Origin: Tumebacillus_A lipolyticus
GTDB lineage: Bacteria; Bacillota; Bacilli; Tumebacillales; Tumebacillaceae
NCBI RefSeq assembly: GCF_042682745.1
Contig: NZ_JBHUIO010000005.1
Coordinates: 372,001 to 436,000, forward strand
DNA: 64,000 nucleotides
Reading direction: 5' to 3'
Positions 15,198 to 23,353 of this stretch are shown here, piece by piece. Both the position numbers and the translations under genes were made by a program. Under the pieces are notes generated by a model. The model was not told the DNA's origin and ran no database searches. It saw only the letters and a program-made list of their open reading frames with translations. Numbering within the stretch: the first letter of the stretch is position 1; the number at the start of each line of letters is the position of its first letter.

Positions 15198-17978
15198 TCA
15201 AGTTCCCCGGTTTAGAATGATGTCTAGCTTTCCTCTGATTTTCTCATCTTCCCTACTTCCTGTCGTAGGAAGTCGAAGAATCGGGAGTCCATACACATCC
15301 AGGATGTGATCTTTCATTCGGTCGCGCTCCAACTGATGAGGATCGTTCTCGTGATAGGAAAATCCATCCACTTCGATCGCTAAGACTGGGAATTTATCGA
15401 GCCGATGGAAAATGACGAAATCGACAGACGCTCCATTGTTTACGTATTGCCGCTCACGTTCGTCGAGCTTTTTCAGCTCTTTATCCCTCAACAGATTTCG
15501 AATGTACACCTGCTCGCTACATTCAAGCTGCTCATACGCTTCGTCCTGTAAAATCTCACTGAGCAATGTCCAAACTATGTTCTCCGACTTATTCTTCGAG
15601 CGGTGTATGATCTTCTCCTTAAAAGATCTCAATTTATCCGAATACTCCTTATATAAGAGATCGAATACAGATACGATCTCACTCTCCACAACGTTGTCAT
15701 CCAGCGTGCTGTACTCCATGTACCGAATCAGATCGCCGATCTCACTGCTATAGTCGCGGAAAAGCGATTTATCGGTCACGAGAATAAACCGCTGCTGAGC
15801 TCTGGAGACCGCCACGTTGATCATGCGCGGATCGTTCACAAACTTCAGCCCCGTAACGCCCGGTCGCGTGCGGTCAAGCACTGTGGACAGAATCATCGTT
15901 GGCTTTTCGCGACCTTGATACTTGTGGATTGTATCGCTTTCAATCTCCTCTACCAATTGATCAGATGCTTTTTCAACCTGTATTCGATAAGGTGTTGCAA
16001 ACCCGATATCGGAGTGGCTTTTGATGGCTGCCTCTAAGTCAACCAGAACCTCATGTTGAATGACATCCAATTCTCTTTGGTTGAACCTCCCTTTCCTGCC
16101 ATGTGTCACTTCTCGCATATGATTGCCATCCACCGTATGATAGATCAGCAGTGGCTGATCTTCCGCGCTCTCCGTTGTGAAAGCGACAAGTTCACCTCTG
16201 TAATATTTTTGATTGCAAAACTCGATGATACGCGGAGGACAGCGATAATGCTCTTTCAGCATCACTTTTGGAACGGTATCTCCGTACAGGGCAAGCATGG
16301 AGGATAAAAGGTTATGTTTAAAATAATCGTATGGCTCGTCCACATCAACACCAACATCACCCAATCGCTTTGCAATCTTCTGATCAACAATATGTGGCAA
16401 CTGTTTCATATCCCCAACAATGATCGCGTTTTTACAACAGGAGAGCGCTAGTGCACCGGTCAACAGGTCGACTTGAGAGGATTCATCGAGAATGACGTAA
16501 TCGAACATAAAATGTTCCGGTACGCAGTTGCGAAGGGAATGCGTTGTGCTGAGCATGATCGGAAAATGTGTCACGAATTTGGTAAAGTTCCTTTTGTAAG
16601 TGCTTGCAGTTGCCTTAACGGAGGCTCTCTGATCATACTTTTTGAATAGTTTATGTCGAAATAGTTGCTCTGAGATTTGCTGATAGTTCTGTTGCAACGA
16701 CCTGAAGGAGCCTTGATCTAGCTCATGTTGCAATGAATCTATCTGTTCACCCAACTGCTCAACCTTCAAGTCGTAATACTCTCGCTGAAAGTTCAGAATC
16801 ACTTCGATTTCGTTCTTGCGCAACCGAGTGAAATCAGTAAACCCATAGAGGAAAAGAGCTCTAGCTTTGTAGATCAGCTGACCGAGTCTCCCGCGTTCTG
16901 CCTTCAGCTGATGTTCCGCTATGAATGAGATGATTTTCTCAGGTGTCTGGCGATAGAATGACAGCCTTCGTATCTGATCTATTTCCTGTTGCTCGTAGTA
17001 GGCCGCAAAATGCTCTCGCTCCAACCGATAAGCTGATAACTTCTGCTGAAGCTTTGCCTTCATCTTCTCGACTTCCATCAGGCGATGAAGGTCACCGTTC
17101 ATCTTGTTGATTTGAGCCATCAACTCTCCCTCCGCTATGTCGCTCTGCCATGCGGATACATCTTGTTGAGGAGGATTCTCGAAGAACTGCTTTTTATTTT
17201 TATCATTTCCAAGCGCAGCAACAAAAAAGTGATACCCTTGCGCTTCCAACTTATCTTTCACATTTTGCACGGCTGCATTGTTTCCAGAAACGACAGCCAC
17301 CGTTTTATTTTGCATGATCGCAAGATTGGCCAGTATGTTTAAGATCGTTTGCGTCTTGCCAGTGCCAGGCGGACCCTCAATGATTGATATCTGGCTGCTT
17401 AATGCTCGATCGAGCGCTTCCTTCTGGCTCAGATTGAACCGAAAGGGAAAGATCGTATCCGATTCGACCGATCGATTCACTCGAATTGGATCCCCTTTGA
17501 GATAACAGCTTAAAACACTTCTCGGGCTTACAAACGTAAGCCCGTCAAACTGCTTCTTTAGGAAGGACTTCTCTTTGTTTCGCTCTTCATCCTTGCTGCT
17601 CGTATATCTCGATATCACTTTCCAATAGTCAAGAGTGCTTATGGCCTTTCCTTTGGATATGCCGGTACACTCCACTCGAATTGATATGCTGTCGTAAACA
17701 TCGCTTTTTCCATCTTTTGAAACCACCCTCATCTTTGAGCCAAAGTTTTGGATGTGCGCGATATTATGAAGCGGTATATCATTCGCATAGACTGCCATCT
17801 CTTCAGTCAGCTCAGTCACCGATGGATTTTTAAAAATTTCAAAATTAGTCAGTCGATACCGATATGTCTTCGAGTTTGAAAAGGTGATCCATACATGCTC
17901 TCCTTCAACCTTGTAAGTTTGAACCATTTCCGTTTTGTCCTCACCCTTGAGCAGGATCATAATTCTGTTCACGTCCAT
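15198..17978 (-). CDS. superfamily 1 helicase/ATPase with C-terminal nuclease-like domain
   Basis: A 926-residue UPF1/Dna2-type SF1 helicase. Residues 1-180 form an unrecognised N-terminal region. Walker A GPPGTGKT is at 203-210, Walker B LDESSQVD near 497, motif III GDMKQLP near 522, motif V HKYQGREKP near 685 and motif VI VAVSRAQQRF near 722. Residues 290-450 are coiled-coil-rich and inserted between motifs Ia and II. The C-terminal 100 residues, with SVDFVIF, AIEVDGFSYH and an R/K-rich helix, resemble DUF559/DUF2726-type restriction-endonuclease folds. Helicase-nuclease fusions of this kind often serve in defence or repair. No partner gene is adjacent on the same strand. Confidence 0.82.
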   Translation of the reverse strand: MDVNRIMILLKGEDKTEMVQTYKVEGEHVWITFSNSKTYRYRLTNFEIFKNPSVTELTEEMAVYANDIPLHNIAHIQNFGSKMRVVSKDGKSDVYDSISIRVECTGISKGKAISTLDYWKVISRYTSSKDEERNKEKSFLKKQFDGLTFVSPRSVLSCYLKGDPIRVNRSVESDTIFPFRFNLSQKEALDRALSSQISIIEGPPGTGKTQTILNILANLAIMQNKTVAVVSGNNAAVQNVKDKLEAQGYHFFVAALGNDKNKKQFFENPPQQDVSAWQSDIAEGELMAQINKMNGDLHRLMEVEKMKAKLQQKLSAYRLEREHFAAYYEQQEIDQIRRLSFYRQTPEKIISFIAEHQLKAERGRLGQLIYKARALFLYGFTDFTRLRKNEIEVILNFQREYYDLKVEQLGEQIDSLQHELDQGSFRSLQQNYQQISEQLFRHKLFKKYDQRASVKATASTYKRNFTKFVTHFPIMLSTTHSLRNCVPEHFMFDYVILDESSQVDLLTGALALSCCKNAIIVGDMKQLPHIVDQKIAKRLGDVGVDVDEPYDYFKHNLLSSMLALYGDTVPKVMLKEHYRCPPRIIEFCNQKYYRGELVAFTTESAEDQPLLIYHTVDGNHMREVTHGRKGRFNQRELDVIQHEVLVDLEAAIKSHSDIGFATPYRIQVEKASDQLVEEIESDTIHKYQGREKPTMILSTVLDRTRPGVTGLKFVNDPRMINVAVSRAQQRFILVTDKSLFRDYSSEIGDLIRYMEYSTLDDNVVESEIVSVFDLLYKEYSDKLRSFKEKIIHRSKNKSENIVWTLLSEILQDEAYEQLECSEQVYIRNLLRDKELKKLDERERQYVNNGASVDFVIFHRLDKFPVLAIEVDGFSYHENDPHQLERDRMKDHILDVYGLPILRLPTTGSREDEKIRGKLDIILNRGT

Positions 17979-18190
17979 TGAAATTTCCCTTTCACAACAG
18001 CAGCCAAATCTAGTTTTTCATTGTTATCAATTACGATTACTACACATTTGAGTGGAACTCCTTTCTTTATCATTGATTGAAAGGAGTCCAAGCGTTCGTC
18101 CGCTTAATGATGCTCGATTCTGAACCACTCAATTTGATCGCTCATCGTTCAAGCAATTTTGACAGCAAACGAGCATGCCTTAGCTGCCGA

Positions 18191-18577
18191 TCAACAAGGC
18201 ATCGAGCAGATCGTGAGATAGTAGCCGTCCAGATCGCGCAAGGTGAATTCGTGGTGTCCGGCGAACGGATTGAAATGCGGCTCTTCTTCAATTTTTGCCT
18301 GAAGCGCTTGCGCCCGTTCCCACGCCTTGTCAAACTGATCGACGCGAAAGAAGAGCAAGAGACCATTGCCCGCTTTTCCCCGATCGGGACTTAACAAGGA
18401 CGGATGCTCATGATCGCCCCAACGATGCAAGCAGAGCAGGATCGTTCCATCCGCATCGATGAGTTGGTCGAACACCTCCGCATTTTCGTGCGTGTTTTCG
18501 CATTGCAAGAGCATTCGATACCACTTCGAACTAGCTTCTACATTTTCCACTGCGAGGATCGGTTCTGTACGGATCAT
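18191..18577 (-). CDS. VOC family protein
   Basis: A 128-residue glyoxalase-fold protein. It opens TEPILAVENVEASSKWYRM, has LLCLHRWGDHEHPSLL mid-domain, and ends HEFTLRDLDGYYLTI, with the His and Glu/Asp positions typical of VOC metal sites. The ATG at 18577 gives a normal N-terminus, but AAAGGA is 13 nt away; an in-frame GTG at 18589 is too close to it, so the start is uncertain. Function is not predictable beyond the fold. Confidence 0.8.
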   Translation of the reverse strand: MIRTEPILAVENVEASSKWYRMLLQCENTHENAEVFDQLIDADGTILLCLHRWGDHEHPSLLSPDRGKAGNGLLLFFRVDQFDKAWERAQALQAKIEEEPHFNPFAGHHEFTLRDLDGYYLTICSMPC

Positions 18578-18800
18578 GATAGGTAGCACATCCTTTCAAC
18601 GAATCGTGGGTCAGGATTCTTTTTCTTGCGCGTACATCGATTCGGTGCTGAACACAAGCTGGTTCAAGCCCAGCCCCCTTGCTCAGTGATCAAATGTCTA
18701 CTCATCTGAAAAGGGCGGATGAGGAGTTTGATCGACGACGCGGTAGGTGCACGACTAAGCTTTTCGCTATAATTTTCCAAATCCCTTCCTGCCTTCCTCT

Positions 18801-18820
18801 GACCTCGAAAGAGGTCTTTT
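18801..18820 (+). terminator. orphan plus-strand terminator
   Basis: GACCTC-GAAA-GAGGTC followed by TTTTTT is a compact, ideal intrinsic terminator on the plus strand. No plus-strand gene is recognised upstream within 4 kb, so it may end an unannotated small RNA or be a relic. Confidence 0.7.
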
Positions 18821-18860
18821 TTGTGCTCAAATTTGTGCAAATACTGGCGGTAAAAGCAAA

Positions 18861-18886
18861 AGCCCCCAATTTTCATGATGGGGGCT
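18861..18886 (-). terminator. intrinsic terminator of the regulator operon
   Basis: On the minus strand AGCCCCC and GGGGGCT enclose a 12-nt loop, followed by TTTGCTTTT. It lies 50 nt past the small XRE stop. Confidence 0.75.
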
Positions 18887-18935
18887 CGTCGATCTGACTC
18901 GATTTGATCTTGTTTTTGACAAGTGTGCTGCTCCA

Positions 18936-19160
18936 TTACGCTTTACTATTGCATCCGTGACTGTTCTGCGGGAAGAACAATATCTCTAATGAATAACCCA
19001 GATGAGTCGAGAGTTTGAAAGCAACTTCAAGCGAGGGATCGTTCTTGCCGTTTTCAATGTTTGTGAGATAAGCCCGAGTGATTCCAACTTCGTCGGCCAA
19101 TTGTTGCTGTGTCAGCTTCTTTTCCTTTCTCGCCTTCTTTAGAGAGTCGCGGCGTTTCAC
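18936..19160 (-). CDS. small XRE-family DNA-binding regulator
   Basis: A 74-residue protein consisting of a single XRE helix-turn-helix. Visible features are LKKARKEKKLTQQQLADEVG, ITRAYLTNIENGKNDPS as recognition helix and loop, and LSTHLGYSLEILFF. Its GTG start overlaps the TAG of the upstream TPR regulator by one base (TAGTG), with no separate ribosome site, so it should be translated only by coupling. An operon partner that shares a promoter with a large XRE/TPR regulator suggests a co-regulator or an antagonist. Confidence 0.85.
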   Translation of the reverse strand: MKRRDSLKKARKEKKLTQQQLADEVGITRAYLTNIENGKNDPSLEVAFKLSTHLGYSLEILFFPQNSHGCNSKA

Positions 19161-20452
19161 TACAACATAATTCCACGCTGTTCTAGCGTTTGTCTCATGA
19201 AGGACTGCAACTTCTCCATCCGATCAAAAGCTGCATTGTGTTCTCCTTTGGCCATTAGATGCTGACAGTAATACCGAGTCACTTCTTCCAACTCTGACAA
19301 TTTGCCGTGCTGTTTAAAAATCATGATGGCATTGCGGAGATGCTTTTCTCCTTTTTCGGCATCGCTTTGATTCAAATGAACCTTGGCTAGAACTTGATGA
19401 ACATTTCCCATCGATGGATGTAGATCGGGAAGCGTCAACCGTGCTTTCTCAGCGTATGCCCAGGCTTCCTCAAATTCTCCATATTCCTCACAGATCAGAG
19501 CGATATCTGTGTAAACGGCACCAGCCTTTTCTTTTTTCGCAGCCGCCTCAAAGGTTTCGGCAAGTTGCAACAAATCTGAAACCGACTTCTTCCAGTCACC
19601 CTGTTTACTTTTCAGCAAGATGAGACGGTGCTTGCAGTCTTGTCGGTGCCCGATACTGTTTAATTCGTCCAAGATTACAGAAGCTCTCGTTGCGTACTCC
19701 TCTGCTTTCACAAAGCTCTTCGCTTTGTGAAACGTTTCAGCCATTCGGAGAAATGCCGTACCACATTCTTCGATACTTTCCTGATTGAGTGCCAATGCTT
19801 CTTCATAAAAGGTTGTCGCCTCTGCTACCTTACCGATCGCTTCATAGATGCTTGCCAGATGAGTGAGGACTTTTGCTCGAAGAGTTGGGCTCACCTCCGG
19901 TGCTTTACCTAACTCCTCTAATGCACGCTTTGTGTGAAACAATGCTAGAGTTGGTTCATTCTTTTTGTGATAGGCAATTCCTAAACGATGGAGTGTGGTA
20001 GCTTGCAATTCATGATCTTGCCGTAGGTTTGCCCACTCATGCACTTCGTTTAGATGCAAGATCGCTTCCGCTATGTCCCCTAATTCCAAATGACAGGAAG
20101 CTAATTCGAGATGAATCTCGCTGTTTCGAATCTGATGGTGAGAGCAGTTAAGAAGGTCTTGAAGAAGGGGGATTGCAGCTTTGTACTCTTTCGCGCGAAC
20201 CAGCCCGATCGCTATCTTGTACTGGCTGATGTATTCCAGATCAAGGTTGATGTCAGACAGCAGTCTCTCAATCGGAATCTCCAAACGTTGAGCAACTCCC
20301 GTTAGAACTTTGAAGGAAGGCTTCGCTCGATTACTTTCGATCTGACTGATCATGGAGGGGGTGCAAAGTCCCATAGCAAGATCGACCTGTGTGACGCCCT
20401 TTTTCATGCGAATTTCACGAATACGTTGTCCGAGGGAAAGAGGATTATCCAT
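19160..20452 (-). CDS. XRE/TPR (RRNPP-like) transcriptional regulator 1
   Basis: A 430-residue regulator with an N-terminal XRE helix-turn-helix (about residues 8-62: LGQRIREIRMKKGVTQVDLA, then SMISQIESNRAKPS). A long array of TPR-like helical pairs follows (about 75-425), with repeated A-L-Y-A patterns such as AKVLTHLASIYEAIGKVAEA. This is the architecture of PlcR/NprR/Rap-type peptide-sensing regulators. I used ATG 20452, 9 nt behind AAAGGTG; the longer upstream frame lacks a site. No signal peptide gene follows; the next gene is instead a small XRE protein overlapping by one base. Confidence 0.82.
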   Translation of the reverse strand: MDNPLSLGQRIREIRMKKGVTQVDLAMGLCTPSMISQIESNRAKPSFKVLTGVAQRLEIPIERLLSDINLDLEYISQYKIAIGLVRAKEYKAAIPLLQDLLNCSHHQIRNSEIHLELASCHLELGDIAEAILHLNEVHEWANLRQDHELQATTLHRLGIAYHKKNEPTLALFHTKRALEELGKAPEVSPTLRAKVLTHLASIYEAIGKVAEATTFYEEALALNQESIEECGTAFLRMAETFHKAKSFVKAEEYATRASVILDELNSIGHRQDCKHRLILLKSKQGDWKKSVSDLLQLAETFEAAAKKEKAGAVYTDIALICEEYGEFEEAWAYAEKARLTLPDLHPSMGNVHQVLAKVHLNQSDAEKGEKHLRNAIMIFKQHGKLSELEEVTRYYCQHLMAKGEHNAAFDRMEKLQSFMRQTLEQRGIML

Positions 20453-20767
20453 TTCAATCATCACCTTTCGTAATTGAGATTTTGTAAGATAAATAGATTC
20501 CCAAGGTACAGCATCCAGTTCTATTACATAATTTATTTTATTGGAACAAAGAATGCTAAGAAACAAAAAAGAATATTAGAGATGAGGCACATTTATTAGC
20601 GCTTCTCAGAGAATAACAATCGTCGTGTAGAGTATTAATGTGATTCGGTAGGAATAAGAGATGAGGAGTAGCCCTGCTCTTTAGGGGTGAACAATTGCTG
20701 AAAATAAAAAAGCCCTCGGTTTCCCGAAGGTTTTTGTTTAGATTTATACTTTTCATGTAGGAATAAT
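20453..20767. other. regulatory interval between the two TPR-regulator units
   Basis: This holds the promoter region of regulator 1 and the terminator of the peptide gene (20711..20731). No ribosome site with a credible frame is seen. The sequence is clearly AT-richer than the flanking core genes. Confidence 0.5.
20711..20731 (-). terminator. intrinsic terminator of the regulator 2/peptide operon
   Basis: On the minus strand CCTTCGG-GAAA-CCGAGGG (one G-U pair) is followed by CTTTTTTATTTT. It lies 37 nt past the peptide gene stop. Confidence 0.8.
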
Positions 20768-20998
20768 TTAGCACGAGAGTCGCTCTGCATCATTTCCTTG
20801 TTCTGCAACGATTGATGTAGGATGGCTCACTTTTTCAGATACAACAATCTTGACGGTCATTGGGCCAGGGCCAGCAATATAGGAAACATTTTTAGTGCTC
20901 ATCGGGCCAGGGCCTGGTTCATAAGCAAAATGATGCTCGGAATTGATACTTCCGTGTATCCCCAATACAAGCAGGGCTACAAGAATCCACTCTTTCAT
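20768..20998 (-). CDS. exported propeptide with tandem GPGPM repeats (candidate signal peptide)
   Basis: A 76-residue protein. Residues 1-20 form a signal sequence: one Lys, a hydrophobic core (WILVALLVLGI), then a polar region. The exported part carries two adjacent 14-residue repeats, YEPGPGPMSTKNVS (26-39) and YIAGPGPMTVKIVV (40-53), and ends with Cys. The ATG overlaps the stop of the XRE/TPR regulator gene by one base (TAATG). A small exported peptide coupled to an XRE/TPR regulator is the layout of RRNPP quorum-sensing pairs such as Rap-Phr and PlcR-PapR. The active peptide is unknown; the repeated GPGPM core is the obvious candidate. Confidence 0.78.
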   Translation of the reverse strand: MKEWILVALLVLGIHGSINSEHHFAYEPGPGPMSTKNVSYIAGPGPMTVKIVVSEKVSHPTSIVAEQGNDAERLSC

Positions 20999-22341
20999 TA
21001 GAAATACGCCTCCACTTTTGAAATAGAGTCTTTTGACCGAACTAAGAAATCAATAATTTTTTGTGACACTGCGTCAGCCTCTTTATATTCTCTTTGCCTG
21101 CGATATGCTTCAGCAGAAAGTTTCAAAGACTCTGCCGCTTCAGTTACAAGACCTATTGTATCAAAAATTTCTGACGACAGGTTAGAGAACTCTATGCATT
21201 TGACAAAATTATTAATTTCAAGATAATGCATTGATTTTACCCGTAATACATATGCAAGCCGTGGATTGCCAAATGCCTCTTCTTTAGTAAACAAATCAGT
21301 TGACTTCTGAAGAAAAAACTCTGCTCCCTTAATATCACGTTGCTTGAGCCTAATGTATGCGATTCGTGCATAGGTAAACGACACAAGTAGCAGATTACCG
21401 TCCTTTTCAAACTCCTTTATACATTCCAGCAACTCTTCAATCGCTTGCTCAGGTTGATGTCTTGACATGACTGTGAAAGCATATGACTCTCTCACCATAT
21501 AGGCCATATTAACAAAATTCAATTGTTTGTATAGAACTAACGATTCTTGGAGATATTTATCAGCACGTACTAAATCTCCACCGAAACGGTAGGCAATTCC
21601 AAGTTCAAACAAAACTTGAGCTAGCCTTTTCGAATCAGAAATGACCTTAAAAAACGATTCTGCCTTTCTCAGATACTCAATTGAATCTATCTGCCGATTT
21701 AGTTGTCGGCACACCATTCCTAGATTATATGAGATTCGAGCGGCAGTTAGGTCAAGCATGGGAAATCTAAGTGTAAGCTGATACGCCCTCATATAATAAG
21801 CATGGGCATTAGCGATGTTCGACAAGAAGTAGCTTGCTGTTCCTAACCTATCATACAATATTGCCATGAAATGGTCGTCTGCATCACGTTCCAATTCAAG
21901 ACGTTGTTGTAGATCGGTGAGAAGTTTGATCGCTTCCGCTGACTTCCCCGTCCGGGTCAAGCACTCTGCCTTTAACAAAACAAGCTCACGCCGCTGAAAT
22001 TCAAGCAGGTCTTCACGATCTTCACATTCCTCGATCAATGGTAAAGCATTAGCGTAATCTGCCGTCTCGACATAAACTTTGATGATATCGAGTTGGACTT
22101 TCGCTTCCAAGTTATTGACTTGATCGACCATGATCTCATGAAATGAAATACCCAGTTTCACAGCGATCTTCTTCATGAACTCTGCCGAAGGGAGATGCTG
22201 ACCGTTTTCAAGAAGACTAATAGTTTGACGTGAGCAGATACCCTCTGCTAGTTCGTCCTGAGACAGACCACGGTTTAATCTATATGTTTTTACCCTTTGT
22301 CCTATGTCCATATACGAGTGATTCAAGTTGACCACCACCAT
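20998..22341 (-). CDS. XRE/TPR (RRNPP-like) transcriptional regulator 2
   Basis: A 447-residue regulator with an N-terminal XRE domain (IGQRVKTYRLNRGLSQDELA, then CSRQTISLLENGQHLPSAEF, within residues 11-65). About nine TPR-like helical pairs follow (75-440), for example RISYNLGMVCRQLNRQIDSI and RLAQVLFELGIAYRFGGDLV. The start is uncertain: ATG 22341, a TTG near 22326 and ATG 22311 are all in frame, with only GGTGGTGG nearby. Its stop overlaps the start of the exported peptide gene. Inference: it binds the processed, re-imported peptide and controls unknown targets. It is AT-richer than the flanking core genes. Confidence 0.82.
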   Translation of the reverse strand: MVVVNLNHSYMDIGQRVKTYRLNRGLSQDELAEGICSRQTISLLENGQHLPSAEFMKKIAVKLGISFHEIMVDQVNNLEAKVQLDIIKVYVETADYANALPLIEECEDREDLLEFQRRELVLLKAECLTRTGKSAEAIKLLTDLQQRLELERDADDHFMAILYDRLGTASYFLSNIANAHAYYMRAYQLTLRFPMLDLTAARISYNLGMVCRQLNRQIDSIEYLRKAESFFKVISDSKRLAQVLFELGIAYRFGGDLVRADKYLQESLVLYKQLNFVNMAYMVRESYAFTVMSRHQPEQAIEELLECIKEFEKDGNLLLVSFTYARIAYIRLKQRDIKGAEFFLQKSTDLFTKEEAFGNPRLAYVLRVKSMHYLEINNFVKCIEFSNLSSEIFDTIGLVTEAAESLKLSAEAYRRQREYKEADAVSQKIIDFLVRSKDSISKVEAYF

Positions 22342-22528
22342 TTATCTATTATCACACAATAACAATATCATATTTGTTACTATTTTCATATGAGAAATAA
22401 ATATTTTGTTATTAATAGAAACACTTCTATCATCTTCTTCCTCCTCCGCATACAAAAAGCACCAAAAGATCAGCATATCATTCATTCTGATTATTATTCC
22501 CCAAATGCCCCTCTAGTTCGAAAAAAAG

Positions 22529-22549
22529 AGGACTCCCTTACGGAAGTCC
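22529..22549 (-). terminator. intrinsic terminator of the membrane-anchored protein gene
   Basis: On the minus strand GGACTTCC-GTAA-GGGAGTCC is followed by TCTTTTTTTCG. It is 6 nt from the stop at 22555. Confidence 0.8.
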
Positions 22550-22554
22550 AATCC

Positions 22555-23172
22555 CTATTTATCCTTATACTTTTTGATCACTTCACCTTTTAGCCTGTAG
22601 AATTTGTCAAACTCTTGATCGTGACCAAGATATTCATAGTCTGAGGAGGCAAACGCTTTCTTAGCACCTTCCAGACTTTCCTCGTACTTTTCAGGTTTTT
22701 TGGTAATACGAAGATCATACTTACCCTGATGCATTCCGACCATCGAGTAGGTATCCATATCCTTGTTTTTGCGGAGGAAAAGGATATACTCTCCCTTCTC
22801 ATCCATCAATTTGTATCCTTCAACGTTGTGATACTTCCCGCTTTTGATCGCACCCTGTTCGAAAACGGTTGTCTTTCCTTCTTTCAAATCTCCTACATAT
22901 GCTTTCTTTACATCAATCGTGGATTTAGAAAGCGTGTCAACGAGCACATCACCTTGTTTTACCTCGTAGTTTTCACGTTCCCCTGTAAATTTCACCAAGA
23001 CGATGGCATCTGAATCTTTCTCAAGTTCTGAAAGGTTTTCATAGACTTTGTAGTTCGCTTGAGAAGTTACAACTTCAACAGTAGCTACTTCTCTGTTGAT
23101 GAAGTAATAACCGACACCTAGACCGCCGAGACACAACACTATTACCAAAACGCCAATTGCAGATTTTTTCAT
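22555..23172 (-). CDS. membrane-anchored extracytoplasmic hypothetical protein
   Basis: A 205-residue protein with an N-terminal signal anchor (KKSAIGVLVIVLCLGGLGVGYYF) and a mostly beta extracytoplasmic domain rich in Lys and Glu. Segments such as DAIVLVKFTGERENY and EYILFLRKNKDMDTYSMVGM recall small secreted Bacillus proteins that bind no known ligand. I do not recognise a named family. The ATG at 23172 follows GAGAGGGG. It lies 19 nt downstream of a 53-residue gene and probably shares its mRNA. Confidence 0.7.
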   Translation of the reverse strand: MKKSAIGVLVIVLCLGGLGVGYYFINREVATVEVVTSQANYKVYENLSELEKDSDAIVLVKFTGERENYEVKQGDVLVDTLSKSTIDVKKAYVGDLKEGKTTVFEQGAIKSGKYHNVEGYKLMDEKGEYILFLRKNKDMDTYSMVGMHQGKYDLRITKKPEKYEESLEGAKKAFASSDYEYLGHDQEFDKFYRLKGEVIKKYKDK

Positions 23173-23191
23173 ATACAAGACCCCTCTCTTT

Positions 23192-23353
23192 TTAGTAATA
23201 GTAGTTCAAATTGCGGTAGTCAACCGCCGTAGGCGTGGTAAGGCTTCGTTTGTCTTGAACCATCACCGACTGAGAATCTTGATGCCGCATGCTCAACGTA
23301 CTGGATTTTGTATCACAATCTGCTGCCTTCCTTGTCATATCCCAAGCGATCAT
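23192..23353 (-). CDS. small hypothetical protein (53 aa)
   Basis: A 53-codon frame beginning MIAWDMTRKAADCDTK. It is hydrophilic and Ser/Gln/Asp-rich, ends in NYYY and has no membrane segment. Its ATG at 23353 sits 7 nt behind GGGAGGGAG, a strong site that decides this start over the longer frame to 23422. The stop is 19 nt from the next gene's start. The family is unknown; genuine expression is supported only by the ribosome site and spacing. Confidence 0.5.
   Translation of the reverse strand: MIAWDMTRKAADCDTKSSTLSMRHQDSQSVMVQDKRSLTTPTAVDYRNLNYYY

Larger units (their letters stand above)
18578..18935. other. gene-poor interval with two terminators
   Basis: No convincing gene is seen in these 358 bases. 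The interval holds a plus-strand terminator at 18801..18820 and the minus-strand terminator of the small XRE gene at 18861..18886. Frames on either strand lack ribosome sites and overlap the hairpins. Confidence 0.6.

Noticed and set aside
18664..18936. 90-codon minus-strand frame before the VOC gene
   Set aside because: It contains the terminator of the small XRE gene, has no ribosome site and resembles no family.
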